From Sphingomonadales bacterium (GTDB lineage: Bacteria > Pseudomonadota > Alphaproteobacteria > Sphingomonadales > Sphingomonadaceae), in the NCBI GenBank assembly GCA_025362295.1, contig JANYGX010000012.1, forward strand, positions 90,514 to 154,513: a DNA stretch of 64,000 nucleotides. The letters are read 5' to 3'. Each line of letters opens with the position of its first letter. The first letter of the stretch is position 1. Of the stretch, positions 40,359 to 50,472 are shown piece after piece. Below the pieces are notes generated by a model. It saw only the letters and a program-made list of their open reading frames with translations, was not told the origin of the DNA and made no database searches. Made by a program: the position numbers and the translations under genes.

Positions 40359-41215
40359 CTGACTTTCATATTATTGAAAGAGGTGCACGTGACCAGCTTG
40401 GCGAGGGACCGTTATGGTCAGCACGTGACAATGCGCTGTACTGGGTTGATATTCTGTCACCTGCGTTGCACCGTTACAGCATGAGTGATCAAAGTGTTCA
40501 AACCTGGGTAATGCCGGAAATGCTAGGCTGGGTTATTGAACGTAAAAACGCATCAGGTTTTATTGCCGGTTTTCAAAGCGGTTTTGCTGCGTTGGTTCTG
40601 GAGCCTTTCAGCATCATGCCAATGATCGATCCTGAAAAGCATTTGCCAAACAATCGCATGAATGATGCAAAGGCAGATTTGAGTGGCCGCATATGGGCAG
40701 GCACTATGGATGTCGGGATAAAACTGCAAACCGGCAGTTTGTACCGTCTCGATCCTGATCATACAATTCATAAGGTTGATAACGATTATAGGATCACCAA
40801 TGGCCCGGCGTTAAGCCCCGATAATCACAGGCTCTATCATACGGATTCAGCACGCGGCCTGATTTACAGTTTCGATCTGACAGCAGATGGCCAATTGCTC
40901 AATAAATCAACATTCATCACATTTGCCGCCGATTGGGGCAAGCCTGATGGCATGACGGTTGATGCTGAGGGATGCCTGTGGGTGGCTCACTGGGGTACCG
41001 GCCAAGTCAGCCGTTTTGATTCTGATGGTGTTCGAATGCGCAGCCTTCAATTGCCAGCCTCCCAGATCACCAGCTGCACGTTTGCCGGGCCAGGGCTTGA
41101 CCGCATGTTTGTCACATCCGCTGCCGTGGATGCAGACAGTGAAACACATGCCGGTGCGCTGTTTGAAATTGATCCGTATGTGCGCGGGTTGCCAACAGCG
41201 CAGTTTGGCGGTTAA
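40355..41215 (+). CDS. SMP-30/gluconolactonase-family lactonase, probable galactonolactonase
   Basis: A 286-residue six-bladed propeller that would open D-galactonolactone to galactonate. LGEGPLWSARDNALYWVDI supplies the metal-binding Glu, RMNDAKADLSGRIWAGTM the Asn, and NGPALSPDNHRLYHTDS another metal ligand region. KPDGMTVDAEGCLWVAHW holds the last Asp. Translation starts at GTG, overlapping the regulator stop (GTGA). It completes the oxidative route galactose to galactonate in the operon. Confidence 0.88.
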   Translation: MTDFHIIERGARDQLGEGPLWSARDNALYWVDILSPALHRYSMSDQSVQTWVMPEMLGWVIERKNASGFIAGFQSGFAALVLEPFSIMPMIDPEKHLPNNRMNDAKADLSGRIWAGTMDVGIKLQTGSLYRLDPDHTIHKVDNDYRITNGPALSPDNHRLYHTDSARGLIYSFDLTADGQLLNKSTFITFAADWGKPDGMTVDAEGCLWVAHWGTGQVSRFDSDGVRMRSLQLPASQITSCTFAGPGLDRMFVTSAAVDADSETHAGALFEIDPYVRGLPTAQFGG

Positions 41216-41241
41216 TGTAGTTAGATTCAGGAGAGTTGATC

Positions 41242-41437
41242 ATGGCTCAGTTCATCAACATTGGCTTTCTCTTGTTTTTCGCAAGTGACGCAGTTGGATA
41301 TGACTGGCCCTGCACCGCCGTTTGACTGCGGTTCGCCTGAAAAAGCCGGAGCGGCGCGCGTGGCGGCGGCACGTGCTCTGATGGCCAGCCGTGCAGGCGA
41401 TATTGATGCGATAGTCAAGCGCATAACCAACGTTTAA
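41242..41437 (+). pseudogene. remnant of a DJ-1/PfpI-family protein (isonitrile hydratase-like), frameshift and internal deletion
   Basis: An ATG at 41242 with AGGAGAG upstream encodes MAQFINIGFLLF, the usual start of this family. After one frameshift, the next frame gives VTQLDMTGPAP, which follows it in normal members. The sequence then jumps to PPFDCGSPEKAGAARVAAAR and ends at TAA 41435, a typical C-terminus. The middle, with the catalytic cysteine, is gone. It is a deletion remnant next to the galactose operon. Confidence 0.7.
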
Positions 41438-42945
41438 ACGGTGCGAAACCGAGGCTTCAGTTTCAACATGTCTGCCAATGATTTGAGCCTGCGTTCGACC
41501 ACTTCGCCGTAAAGATCGGCGTGTACAGCCTCGATTGTGAGCAGCAGTTCATCGCCAGTGATGGCTATGCGGCTGTCTTCGAGCGGCTTGGCTGTGCCAC
41601 CTGTCAGCCGTTGCCCCAAGCGAAGCGCTGCCCCCCATAATTGTGCACGCTGCACATCATTCTTAGATAATACCCGCCGCGCCAGCTCGGCAAACCCACC
41701 CTGAAGCGTGTTGCTGTAGGCGACAAACAACGCAACACCCAGCATCAATCGACCGCGAACATCAATGCCGACAAAGTTTCCGTAAACGGCAGCATCCACA
41801 GCACGCTCGGCCCGAAAATCCGGGTGGCCGCGCCAGGCAATGTCGGCAAGCAAACACGCTGCCAACCGCAGGCGCCGGTCACTGGGCGTTTCCTCAGGGT
41901 CAAACAGCGGGTTCATCCAGCTCATCAACAATTCGCCGTGTTCCGGGAACCTGCCTTCGAGCTCAGCTTCCGCGCGGCATGCGGCAATCAGCGGGTCTTC
42001 AAGCCGGGCTGCGGCTGACAGGCGGTTATATAAAACACCCTCACGCAATCCATAGGCAGATGCCACCAGTGCCGAGGCCTTCATCCGTCCACCAACATGC
42101 TTGAGCAGCAGCGCCGCCAGTGGCAAACTCGACAGACGACGCTCACCAAGGTTGGGAATATTTTTCACCTGATTCTTATCGAGCGTCTTTAGAACTTTCA
42201 TCAATATATCTGGCGCATCAACCGGCATTTCATATTCATGAATGATGGGCACCGGATGATCCGTCACGTGCATGTGCAGATGCGAGAGTGCGCGCCACGC
42301 ACCACCCACCATATAGAATGGCTTGCCGTGGCAAGCGTCGAGCCAATCAACACTAGCCAGAGCTTTTTTCACTATTGACGTTTGCACGTCATCTGGTTTG
42401 CCATGCAGGTTCAGCGGGCCAATCGGCAACGATGCACGTTCGTTCACGGTGTTGTTGTGGATGTGCACAAGTTCCAAACTGCCACCGCCCAGATCACCAA
42501 CAACACCGTCAGCATTTTTTATAGCCGCGATGACGCCGAGAGCTGATAGACGGCCTTCTTCTTCACCTGACACAACATTCACATTCAAGCCGGTTTCCTG
42601 CACAATGTGAGCAATAAATTCACTGCGATTGCTGGCAGCGCGCACAGCCGCCGTTGCTACGGCATGAATATCGTGCGCTTCCATATCAGCACACAGCATG
42701 GAAAAACGCTTCAGGGTGGAAATTGTTTTTTGCATGGCCGCTTGATCAAGCATGCCGGATTGCCCCACACTGCGACCCAGACCGCACATCACTTTCTCAT
42801 TAAAAACCAGCAACGGGTTTCGCACCAGACCGCGATACACCACCAAGCGTACAGAATTTGAACCGATATCAATAATAGCCGTTACCCTGTCGGCGGCGGG
42901 TATATTTTCCTCAGTCACAGCGCGCAATACGTGGGTTGATGCCAA
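41434..42945 (-). CDS. ppx: exopolyphosphatase, Ppx/GppA family
   Basis: Ppx (503 residues) releases phosphate from the ends of inorganic polyphosphate. AIIDIGSNSVRLVVY near residue 23 and GDLGGGSLELVHI are the two phosphate-binding motifs of the actin-like ATPase fold. An HD-like C-terminal domain follows. It is the last of a leftward set ppk-ppx that makes and breaks polyphosphate. pppGpp phosphatase activity is also possible in this family. Its end overlaps the PfpI remnant by four bases. Confidence 0.92.
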   Translation of the reverse strand: MASTHVLRAVTEENIPAADRVTAIIDIGSNSVRLVVYRGLVRNPLLVFNEKVMCGLGRSVGQSGMLDQAAMQKTISTLKRFSMLCADMEAHDIHAVATAAVRAASNRSEFIAHIVQETGLNVNVVSGEEEGRLSALGVIAAIKNADGVVGDLGGGSLELVHIHNNTVNERASLPIGPLNLHGKPDDVQTSIVKKALASVDWLDACHGKPFYMVGGAWRALSHLHMHVTDHPVPIIHEYEMPVDAPDILMKVLKTLDKNQVKNIPNLGERRLSSLPLAALLLKHVGGRMKASALVASAYGLREGVLYNRLSAAARLEDPLIAACRAEAELEGRFPEHGELLMSWMNPLFDPEETPSDRRLRLAACLLADIAWRGHPDFRAERAVDAAVYGNFVGIDVRGRLMLGVALFVAYSNTLQGGFAELARRVLSKNDVQRAQLWGAALRLGQRLTGGTAKPLEDSRIAITGDELLLTIEAVHADLYGEVVERRLKSLADMLKLKPRFRTV

Positions 42946-43008
42946 ACTCTGTACTCCATGAAACGTAAATTTATCTAACCTTCGTTCCGCCTGTGAGCAA
43001 GGTCATAA

Positions 43009-45201
43009 TCAAATTTTTTCAGGCTCGCTTAATTCGAGTTTTAATTTCGGTGCCTTGTGCGCGGCACGCGATGCCGCACCCCGTCCGGAAAGCGACGGGT
43101 TGGTCATAAAATATCTGTGGCAGTTGAATTTGTGGCGACCGTTGTGGAAGCGTGTGTAATGCCCGTCGCTGTGCATCTGCCAGCTTTGTTCTGTATCTTT
43201 GAGGTTCGCGACCATCACCTGATCAAGTATCTGGGCATGAACCGTGGGGTTGATGATTTGAACCATCACCTCAACCCGCCTGTCAAAGTTGCGCGGCATC
43301 CAATCCGCTGAAGACATATAAACCAAAGCTTCATTATTGGGGAGCGCCTTGCCATTACCAAAACAGGCAATGCGGCTGTGTTCAAGGAACCGCCCGATAA
43401 TACTTTTCACACGAATGTTTTCAGACAGGCCAGCAACACCCGGACGCAAACAGCATATGCCCCGCACCACAAGATCAACCTGCACACCGGCTTGGCTTGC
43501 ATCGTAGAGCTTGTTGATGATGATCGGATCGACAAGGGCATTGAGCTTGATCCAGATTTGCGCTGGTTTTTTCATGCCGGCATTGCGAATTTCGCGGTCG
43601 ATATTTTCCATGAGCACTGTGCGAATGCCGTAAGGCGACATGGAGAGGACATCAAGGCGGGCAGGGTGCGCATAACCGGTGATGAAATTAAAAACCTGGG
43701 CTGCATCATCGGCATAGGCGGGATCAAGCGTGAAATATGATAAATCCGTATAAATGCGCGCGGTAACCGGATGATAGTTACCCGTGCCAAAGTGGCAATA
43801 GGTCCGCAGTCGCCCGCTTTCACGCCGCACCACCATCGACAGTTTGGCATGGGTTTTAAGATCAAGAAAACCGTAGACCACCTGCACGCCGGCGCGCTCA
43901 AGATCGCGCGCCCATTTGATATTCTGCTCTTCATCAAACCGGGCCTTCAGTTCAACGACAGCGGTGACGGATTTGCCGGCTTCCGCGGCTTCACACAACG
44001 CCTTGACAATGCCGGATTGCTTGCCCGCGCGGTAGAGGGTTTGTTTGATAGCAATCACATCCGGATCGGCGGCTGCCTGGCGCAGGAACGATAGCACGAC
44101 ATCAAAGCTTTCATACGGGTGGTGCACAATCAAGTCCTTAGCGCTGATCGCTGCAAAACAATCACCGCTATGTTCGCGAATGCGTTCAGGAAAGCGTGGT
44201 ATGTAGGGCTCAAACTTCAAGTCAGGCCGCTCTTCAACGATCAGCTCCGAAAGGTCAGAGATGCCAAGAATGCCCTCAATTTCGACAACGTTTTTTTTGG
44301 CAACATCCAGTTCGTTGATAATCAGTCGCTTTAAACTGCGCGGCGTTGCGTGGTCAATTTTAAGGCGGATAACCTCACCGCGTCGTCGGCGTTTAAGAGC
44401 CGATTCAAAAGAACGCACAAGATCTTCGGCTTCTTCCTCAATTTCCATGTCGCTGTCACGAATGAGCCGGAAGCTGCCGTGCCCAACAAGCTCATAACCC
44501 GGAAAAATCTGCGATTGAAACAACCGTATAACGCTTTCAAGCGCAATAAAGCGAATGACTGCATCATCATTGGGCAATTTGATGAAGCGGTTCATCATCA
44601 TGGGCAGTGGCAGCAAGGCATTCAGTGGCGCACCATCAATATGGCGTCTGAGTTCCAGCACCAGCGACACGCCCTTGTTGGGGATGAATGGAAACGGATG
44701 TGCCGGATCGATCGCAAGCGGGGTCAGCACAGCAAAAATCTGGGTCAGGAATAAATCCTCCAGCCAAATCTTGTCGGCAGCCGTGAGTTCGTAAAGCTCG
44801 GCAATAAGAATGCCAGCCTCCCGCAACTCCCGCGCCAGCTCTGCCCATATCGCCTGCTGTGCCCGCATGAGCGTTTCAGCCTGATCGGCAATAAGCTTGA
44901 GGGTTTGTTTGGGGGTCAGGCCGTCAAATGAAATGTCTTCAACGTCCGCTTCAACCTGGCCAAGCAAACCGGCAACGCGCACCATATAAAATTCATCGAG
45001 ATTGTTGCCTGATATGGACAGGAAGCGCAATCGCTCCAGCAATGGGTAGCGCTTGTTGCGCGCCTCTTCTAGCACACGGGTGTTGAAAGCCAGCCACGAG
45101 AGTTCACGATTGAGAAATCGCTCAGGATCGGGCGATGGATAAACCACGGCACTGCCAAGTTCGTAGGCGCGCTGTGGTGTTGGGTAATGTGAATGTTCCA
45201 T
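43009..45201 (-). CDS. ppk: polyphosphate kinase 1
   Basis: Ppk1 (730 residues) makes polyphosphate from [22 protein letters not shown] opens the N domain. The two PLD-like catalytic histidines are in [14 protein letters not shown] and [16 protein letters not shown]; the first of these is the site of autophosphorylation in E. coli. [26 protein letters not shown] is the ATP loop. It lies five bases after hda and 63 before ppx, in one operon. Confidence 0.97.
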   Translation of the reverse strand: MEHSHYPTPQRAYELGSAVVYPSPDPERFLNRELSWLAFNTRVLEEARNKRYPLLERLRFLSISGNNLDEFYMVRVAGLLGQVEADVEDISFDGLTPKQTLKLIADQAETLMRAQQAIWAELARELREAGILIAELYELTAADKIWLEDLFLTQIFAVLTPLAIDPAHPFPFIPNKGVSLVLELRRHIDGAPLNALLPLPMMMNRFIKLPNDDAVIRFIALESVIRLFQSQIFPGYELVGHGSFRLIRDSDMEIEEEAEDLVRSFESALKRRRRGEVIRLKIDHATPRSLKRLIINELDVAKKNVVEIEGILGISDLSELIVEERPDLKFEPYIPRFPERIREHSGDCFAAISAKDLIVHHPYESFDVVLSFLRQAAADPDVIAIKQTLYRAGKQSGIVKALCEAAEAGKSVTAVVELKARFDEEQNIKWARDLERAGVQVVYGFLDLKTHAKLSMVVRRESGRLRTYCHFGTGNYHPVTARIYTDLSYFTLDPAYADDAAQVFNFITGYAHPARLDVLSMSPYGIRTVLMENIDREIRNAGMKKPAQIWIKLNALVDPIIINKLYDASQAGVQVDLVVRGICCLRPGVAGLSENIRVKSIIGRFLEHSRIACFGNGKALPNNEALVYMSSADWMPRNFDRRVEVMVQIINPTVHAQILDQVMVANLKDTEQSWQMHSDGHYTRFHNGRHKFNCHRYFMTNPSLSGRGAASRAAHKAPKLKLELSEPEKI

Positions 45202-45206
45202 AATGT

Positions 45207-45848
45207 CTAATCAGTGTAGTCGATACAGTGTGTAGATGCCAGATCATCAAGCAAACTGGCAACAAATTTTACAGTGAGTGTTCGCTGGTTTGCAAGTGCG
45301 GCCTCATCGAGCCTGATGGAAAGTTCATACACGGCGGCAAAGCTTCGCTCCATGCGTGTTGTCAGATAGTCCACGACCGGCAGAGGTGCCATAAGGCCCT
45401 TGTCGCGGAGTTGTTTGATCAGCACTGCCGCCAGCACCCGGTCATCAGGCGTTTCAATGGTGACCATAGGCGTGGCCGCCAGTCGAGATTTGAGATCAGG
45501 CAAGGCAAGCGGCCACAGGGCAGGGCCGTCATGTGCGACTATGAGCAAACCTTGCCCCTCGTCCTTGGCTGTATTGAAACGATGAAACAAAGTGGTTTCA
45601 TCCCTGATTGGGACGGCATTATCCATCACATGCACAGCATTCCCGTGGCGTTCAGCAAACATTGATGCCAGATGGCTTTTACCGGATTTAGGCGGGCCGG
45701 TCAGCACAGTGGCATGATGCCCCCAGGCTGGATAGCGATCCAGCCAATCGACAGCCCTTTGATTGCACGCGCCAACATAAAAATCATGGGCGTGGTGGCC
45801 ACCCGCCCAAAGCAGTGGCAATGGCAGTTGCGCCGCACCCATGCTCAT
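45207..45848 (-). CDS. hda: Hda-like DnaA-family regulator
   Basis: A 213-residue AAA+ protein resembling the ATPase part of DnaA, expected to stimulate ATP hydrolysis by DnaA when bound to the sliding clamp. QLPLPLLW at residues 7-14 is a clear clamp-binding motif. [15 protein letters not shown] is the Walker A loop. The Walker B strand [12 protein letters not shown] is degenerate. [16 protein letters not shown] is the sensor-2 helix. Its start overlaps the stop of the AI-2E gene (ATGA). The order with ppk and purM is common in alphaproteobacteria, where the protein is called HdaA. Confidence 0.88.
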   Translation of the reverse strand: MSMGAAQLPLPLLWAGGHHAHDFYVGACNQRAVDWLDRYPAWGHHATVLTGPPKSGKSHLASMFAERHGNAVHVMDNAVPIRDETTLFHRFNTAKDEGQGLLIVAHDGPALWPLALPDLKSRLAATPMVTIETPDDRVLAAVLIKQLRDKGLMAPLPVVDYLTTRMERSFAAVYELSIRLDEAALANQRTLTVKFVASLLDDLASTHCIDYTD

Positions 45849-46909
45849 GATCCAGAGAATGTGCGGCTGGCGAGGTAGCGCTTGACAGCATAGCGGGTGA
45901 GCACCGCAATGACAGCGGCTGCGGGCACAGCAATAAAGATACCGACGAAACCCAGTATTTCACCACCCGCAAAAATAGAAAACAACACCCACACCGGATG
46001 CAAACCAACTTTTTCACCAATCAGTTTGGGTGTGAGTATGGCATTTTCAAGCAGCTGGACAATCACAAACACCAAAAACACTAGGGCAATATGACCGTTG
46101 TTGGTGCCGCCCCACTGGCCGATGGCAACAATCATGGCGATAGCCAGGCCAATGGTTGGCCCGGCGGTTGGTACAAAAGCCAAAACGCCAATCAGCACAC
46201 CCAGTAAAAAACCATATTGCAACCCGATGATGCTCCAGCCGATGGCATAGAGCACACCCATCGCCAGACACACCAAGGTTTGGCCACGAACAAAGCCCGA
46301 CAGTGCCACATCGCATTCCAGCAGCAGGGATATAACGGATGCCTTTGAATCCTGCGGCAGCAAAGTTTCGAGTTTGGCAACCATAATGTCCCAATCCCGC
46401 AACATGTAAAAAGCCACAACCGGCGATATTACCACCAACGTGAGGGTGTTAACGAGGGCAAAACCTTTTGAAAGCACAGTGCCAACTTCTGAGGACAGAA
46501 AACCGGCGGCTTTGGTGCCGGCTTCTGACAATATATCGCGCGCCTGCGAGGCGTTGCTGGCCTTGCGCAGCAGCTTGTAGACAAAGGGTCGGACATGTTC
46601 GATGTAGGACGGCAGGTTTTTTATGATCCCGCCAACCTGATCCTGCAGAATAGGGGCAATGATAAAACCTATGCCAACAAGACAGAGTATGAAACCTAAC
46701 AGCACGATAGCCGTGGCCAGGCCGCGCGGCACGTGCAGCGCTTCAAGCTTGTCAGCCCACGGATCAAGCAGATAAGCCACCGTCAGGCCGACCAGAAATG
46801 GCATTAATATACCGCTCACAGTGTTGATGAACATAAGCAGCACAACAGTCCCGATCAGCCACCAGAGCCATGCTGGAAATTTTTGCGGCAGCACGTATTT
46901 TTCGGTCAT
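45845..46909 (-). CDS. AI-2E family transporter (PerM-like)
   Basis: A 354-residue inner-membrane protein with seven or eight hydrophobic spans. PFLVGLTVAYLLDPWADKLE and the late FVPTAGPTIGLAIAMIVA and LIGEKVGLHPVWVLFSIFAGGEILGF segments are the family marks. Members include the AI-2 exporter TqsA and sodium/proton antiporters, so its substrate is not assigned. It overlaps its neighbours on both sides by four bases, tying it to DUF2066 and Hda translation. Confidence 0.88.
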   Translation of the reverse strand: MTEKYVLPQKFPAWLWWLIGTVVLLMFINTVSGILMPFLVGLTVAYLLDPWADKLEALHVPRGLATAIVLLGFILCLVGIGFIIAPILQDQVGGIIKNLPSYIEHVRPFVYKLLRKASNASQARDILSEAGTKAAGFLSSEVGTVLSKGFALVNTLTLVVISPVVAFYMLRDWDIMVAKLETLLPQDSKASVISLLLECDVALSGFVRGQTLVCLAMGVLYAIGWSIIGLQYGFLLGVLIGVLAFVPTAGPTIGLAIAMIVAIGQWGGTNNGHIALVFLVFVIVQLLENAILTPKLIGEKVGLHPVWVLFSIFAGGEILGFVGIFIAVPAAAVIAVLTRYAVKRYLASRTFSGS

Positions 46910-48216
46910 GGTTTCACCGGCAACATTTGTACAGGGGCATCAGCTGGGGGTTTGGCTGTCAATTTTATTTTTGGTTTATCAGCAGGTTTGATTTCGGTTG
47001 GGTTTGCTGGCGGCGACACACCCAGTTTTGCAGCCCCAGCACTGGCTTCGGCTGCCGCACGGGCATCTTTTTCACTCAGTATTTCCTCCTGTGTTTTTGG
47101 TTTTGCAATCGGCGCATCGCCCGGGAGTTTGTTGCGGATATAGCCGTCGGCCTCCATGCGGAGTCCAGCCTGATCGAGTTCGTAAAGCAACATGTCATGC
47201 CCCTCGCTTGCCCCTATGCGAACGCGCGATGTGCCGCCAATCGCTAGTTCGGCAACAGTGACCGAATTGACGGTGCGGACATTGCGCAAGCGCTGGGTCC
47301 AGCTCTCGACCGATGCGGCATCTGGTGTTGATATCTGCGCGAGGTTACCACCAATGCTGACCACACGACCGAGTTTAACAGGGCCGGTTTCCACAGGGCG
47401 TTCTTTTTTGGCTGTGGCTGAAAAAATAGTGTCCAGGCGCGAGATGGCGTCGTTAAACATGTCCGGCAGATTTTTATCGTTTGGCTGATTAAGTTCAAAC
47501 ACACCTGTCGGCAAGGGGTTGCTGCCTGAGAAAGCATAGAACACACCGTGCACTGGCCCGCCGGGGTAGCTGCGGCTGAGCACGGCTTTGGCAACAACAA
47601 TACCGTCTGCGCGGTAGCGGTTGAGCAGCGTCTGGACACGCTCCGGATTTCGTGCCCGAGCCTCATAAGGGTTCAGCAAAATGGCATCGCCCAGCGTGCC
47701 ATCCGCCCGGATATAATCGATCTGAGATCTTATCAGCGGGAACTTTGCCCACGCCACCGCCCATGGGTTACCGGTGTCGTAGACAAACGATACCCCGCCA
47801 TCGACCAGCAAAGGCATCAGCAGCATGGCACGATTGCGGCTGCCAGTGTAGCCAGCGCCAGCGCGCGCCAAGGCCGACCGCATGGCCCCGGGATCGAATG
47901 TGATGCCAAAGCGTGCGATATAGCGTGTTGCTGACATATGTTCGTTTGACACATCTATGGCTGACACCACCCGGTAGACATCTCCATTGGAGATTGGCGG
48001 TGCCTTGCCCTTGTACGATGGATCGACCAGTTTGTCCCAGAGTTTGGCCCAGCCCTTCTTGGCTGCCTCGCGAAAGGCGCCGACTCGCGCATCTTCTGCG
48101 GTCGGGCCTTTGACATCCACATCAATCCCGTCGATGGAGAACAGGTCGGCATAGCGCTGCGCCACGGCGGGAGTGGCAGAAAAAAACGCCAAGACAAGAA
48201 TAAAAAACTTCATCAT
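46906..48216 (-). CDS. exported DUF2066 protein
   Basis: A 436-residue protein with a signal peptide ending AVA-QRY near residue 20. The DUF2066 domain begins at [20 protein letters not shown] and has [15 protein letters not shown] and [18 protein letters not shown]. The last 70 residues are rich in Ala, Pro and Lys and look disordered. DUF2066 proteins are of unknown function. They are regularly found between purM and the AI-2E gene in alphaproteobacteria, as here. The gene is divergent from purM with an 79-base gap. Confidence 0.75.
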   Translation of the reverse strand: MMKFFILVLAFFSATPAVAQRYADLFSIDGIDVDVKGPTAEDARVGAFREAAKKGWAKLWDKLVDPSYKGKAPPISNGDVYRVVSAIDVSNEHMSATRYIARFGITFDPGAMRSALARAGAGYTGSRNRAMLLMPLLVDGGVSFVYDTGNPWAVAWAKFPLIRSQIDYIRADGTLGDAILLNPYEARARNPERVQTLLNRYRADGIVVAKAVLSRSYPGGPVHGVFYAFSGSNPLPTGVFELNQPNDKNLPDMFNDAISRLDTIFSATAKKERPVETGPVKLGRVVSIGGNLAQISTPDAASVESWTQRLRNVRTVNSVTVAELAIGGTSRVRIGASEGHDMLLYELDQAGLRMEADGYIRNKLPGDAPIAKPKTQEEILSEKDARAAAEASAGAAKLGVSPPANPTEIKPADKPKIKLTAKPPADAPVQMLPVKP

Positions 48217-48295
48217 GATGCCTTGTTGCGAAAACGGTGTCGCATCTCAAGTCTTATCTGCTAAAGCCACTGCATTCTGTATGCAAGGAGCGGCC

Positions 48296-49369
48296 ATGAG
48301 TGGTAAAAACACCCCCTACAGCTATGCCGAGGCCGGTGTCAGCATCGATGCCGGCAACGCACTGGTGCGGGCCATTGGCCCCTTGGCCAAAGCCACGCGC
48401 CGCTTGGGCACCGAGGCGGGGCTGGGTGGTTTTGGCGCTTTGTTTGATTTGAAAGCGGCCGGTTTCAACGATCCCATACTTGTTGCCACCAACGACGGGG
48501 TGGGTACCAAGGTTAAAATAGCCATTGAAGCGGGCAAGCATGACACCATCGGCATCGATCTGGTCGCCATGTGCGTCAACGATCTGGTGGTGCAAGGGGC
48601 TGAACCATTGTTTTTTCTGGATTATTTTGCCTGCAACAGCCTGGATGTGCACGTCGCGGAGGCTGTGATTAAAGGCATTGCCAAAGGCTGCGAACAGGCC
48701 GGTTGCGCGCTGGTGGGCGGTGAAACTGCCGAAATGCCAGGGCTTTACGCGCCGGGGGACTATGATCTGGCCGGCTTTTCTGTGGGCGCTGCCGAGCGCG
48801 GCCATCTGCTCGATGGCAGCCGTGTGGTGACGGGGGACGTGATTCTGGGCATTGCCTCAGCGGGTCTGCACTCAAATGGCTATTCGCTGGTCAGGCGGCT
48901 CATAAGCGACGGGCGGCTCGCGCTGGACATCGATACCCTGCTGACGCCGACAAAAATCTATGTGAAGTCACTGTTACCAGAAATCAAGGCTGGGCGGATC
49001 AAGGCGCTGTCGCACATCACTGGTGGCGGTCTTACGGAGAATGTCCCGCGCGTTTTGCCTCCACAAACCTGCGCCCATATCAATGCCGGTCGCTGGGTGC
49101 TGCCAGAGGTGTTTCAGGCTTTGCGACAGGCGGGCGGTCTGGTGCCCTTCGAGCTGGTGCGGACATTTAATTGCGGCATTGGCATGGTGGCTGTGGTTGC
49201 TGCGGCCGATGTGGCTGCCACGACTGAAGCGCTGATCGCCAGCGGTGAAACCGTGTTTGAAATTGGTTGCATCGAGGCACAGGTAGATACGGTGGTGTGC
49301 GCGGTCAAAGGCGCGCGTGGCACATGGGGCTATGAAGAGGCCTGGGTGGCACAGCACCCTCATGGATAA
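48296..49369 (+). CDS. purM: phosphoribosylformylglycinamidine cyclo-ligase
   Basis: PurM (357 residues) makes 5-aminoimidazole ribotide, the fifth step of purine synthesis. I start it at ATG 48296 with AAGGAG upstream; an ATG at 48173 would lie over the divergent gene. [11 protein letters not shown] and [16 protein letters not shown] are the N-terminal motifs. [11 protein letters not shown] and [21 protein letters not shown] segments hold the ATP and substrate. Its stop overlaps the purN start by eight bases. Confidence 0.97.
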   Translation: MSGKNTPYSYAEAGVSIDAGNALVRAIGPLAKATRRLGTEAGLGGFGALFDLKAAGFNDPILVATNDGVGTKVKIAIEAGKHDTIGIDLVAMCVNDLVVQGAEPLFFLDYFACNSLDVHVAEAVIKGIAKGCEQAGCALVGGETAEMPGLYAPGDYDLAGFSVGAAERGHLLDGSRVVTGDVILGIASAGLHSNGYSLVRRLISDGRLALDIDTLLTPTKIYVKSLLPEIKAGRIKALSHITGGGLTENVPRVLPPQTCAHINAGRWVLPEVFQALRQAGGLVPFELVRTFNCGIGMVAVVAAADVAATTEALIASGETVFEIGCIEAQVDTVVCAVKGARGTWGYEEAWVAQHPHG

Positions 49370-49949
49370 ACTGAAGCTCGCTGTTCTCATTTCCGGTCGC
49401 GGCAGCAACTTGCAGGCGCTGATTGATGCGTGTGGCGATCCGGATTTTCCGGCAATGATCGTGCATGTCGTTTCCAACGTGGCGGATGCCTACGGCCTTG
49501 TGCGCGCTGCTGACGCCAATATCGAAACAACCACACTCAACCATAAAGACTATAAGGACCGTGAGTCTTTTGATGCAGCACTGACAGTTATAGTGGAAAA
49601 TTCCGGTGCGGAACTCATATGTCTTGCAGGTTTCATGCGCATTTTATCGGCTGGTTTTACCGAGCGCTGGCATCGCCGCGTCATCAATATTCACCCATCG
49701 CTGTTGCCCGATTTCAAGGGCCTTGATACCCATGCACGGGCACTTGCCGCTGGCCATGTTGAGCATGGCTGCACGGTGCACCACGTTGAGGCAGGCCTTG
49801 ATGACGGGCCTGTTATATTGCAAGCAAGGGTGCCGGTTGTTGCAGGCGACACGCCGGAGACTCTGGCCGCACGGGTGCTGCTGGCCGAGCACACACTCTA
49901 TCCACAAGTGATCAAAATACTGGCAAACAACCCTGAGCTTTGGCTCTAA
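49362..49949 (+). CDS. purN: phosphoribosylglycinamide formyltransferase
   Basis: PurN (195 residues) adds a formyl group from 10-formyl-THF to glycinamide ribonucleotide. The start at 49362 ([20 protein letters not shown]) is preferred to the ATG at 49317, which reads through pur[10 protein letters not shown] and [17 protein letters not shown] hold the catalytic Asn-His, and [13 protein letters not shown] the Asp. It is coupled to purM and ends tail-to-tail with the DUF2147 gene, overlapping by four bases. Confidence 0.97.
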   Translation: MDKLKLAVLISGRGSNLQALIDACGDPDFPAMIVHVVSNVADAYGLVRAADANIETTTLNHKDYKDRESFDAALTVIVENSGAELICLAGFMRILSAGFTERWHRRVINIHPSLLPDFKGLDTHARALAAGHVEHGCTVHHVEAGLDDGPVILQARVPVVAGDTPETLAARVLLAEHTLYPQVIKILANNPELWL

Positions 49950-50395
49950 GGTGTCACCCGCATCCAGTGCTGCGATCGCCCGAACAACGGCGTGCCGATA
50001 TAACCGCGCACGGTCAGCGCATGCCCGTCATTCGACAGGGTGAATTTCACCTTGTAGATTTTCCCCGAATCCGGATCGAGAATCGTGCCGCCGTTTGGCC
50101 CGTTTGGGCCGTCAGCCACGCCTTGAATGATCTGCAGGCCTTTCATGGGATGGTTTTTGAGTGCGCCAGTACATTTGTCGCACACGGCATCACTGCGCTC
50201 TCCAGCGACTGCAGATCCAATGGCGGTACCAAAGTAACTGCTGTGCGATTCGGTGATGCGCACGATGCCGCGCGGCTTGCCGGTGTGATCATCAAAGGTT
50301 TTCCAGTCCCCAGCGATGGTCGGTTTTGGTGGGCTGGCCCATACAGGTAAGGCAAACAAGGCCGTCATAATGGCAACTGTATAAATTTTGTTCAT
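49946..50395 (-). CDS. exported DUF2147 protein
   Basis: A 149-residue secreted protein with a signal peptide of about 20 residues ending VWA-SPP. The mature part, AGDWKTFDDHTGKPRGIVRI and LTVRGYIGTPLFGRSQHWMR, is the DUF2147 beta-structure. Two cysteines in VCDKCTG are likely disulfide or metal ligands. I start at ATG 50395 because it gives a proper signal peptide. Function of the family is unknown. Confidence 0.75.
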   Translation of the reverse strand: MNKIYTVAIMTALFALPVWASPPKPTIAGDWKTFDDHTGKPRGIVRITESHSSYFGTAIGSAVAGERSDAVCDKCTGALKNHPMKGLQIIQGVADGPNGPNGGTILDPDSGKIYKVKFTLSNDGHALTVRGYIGTPLFGRSQHWMRVTP

Positions 50396-50435
50396 AATTA
50401 TTGATACGCTCGAACCACAGCTTCCGTCAAATCCG

Positions 50436-50465
50436 TTGGCCATGCAAAGTCAGCTGCGCTATACT
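50436..50465 (+). promoter_or_regulatory. promoter for miaB-phoH, possibly giving a leaderless message
   Basis: TTGGCC (50436-50441) and TATACT (50460-50465) are 18 bases apart. The hexamer ends only seven bases before the miaB ATG at 50473, so transcription would begin on or next to the start codon. No ribosome-binding site precedes the ATG, which fits a leaderless mRNA. Confidence 0.45.
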
Positions 50466-50472
50466 CTCAATC

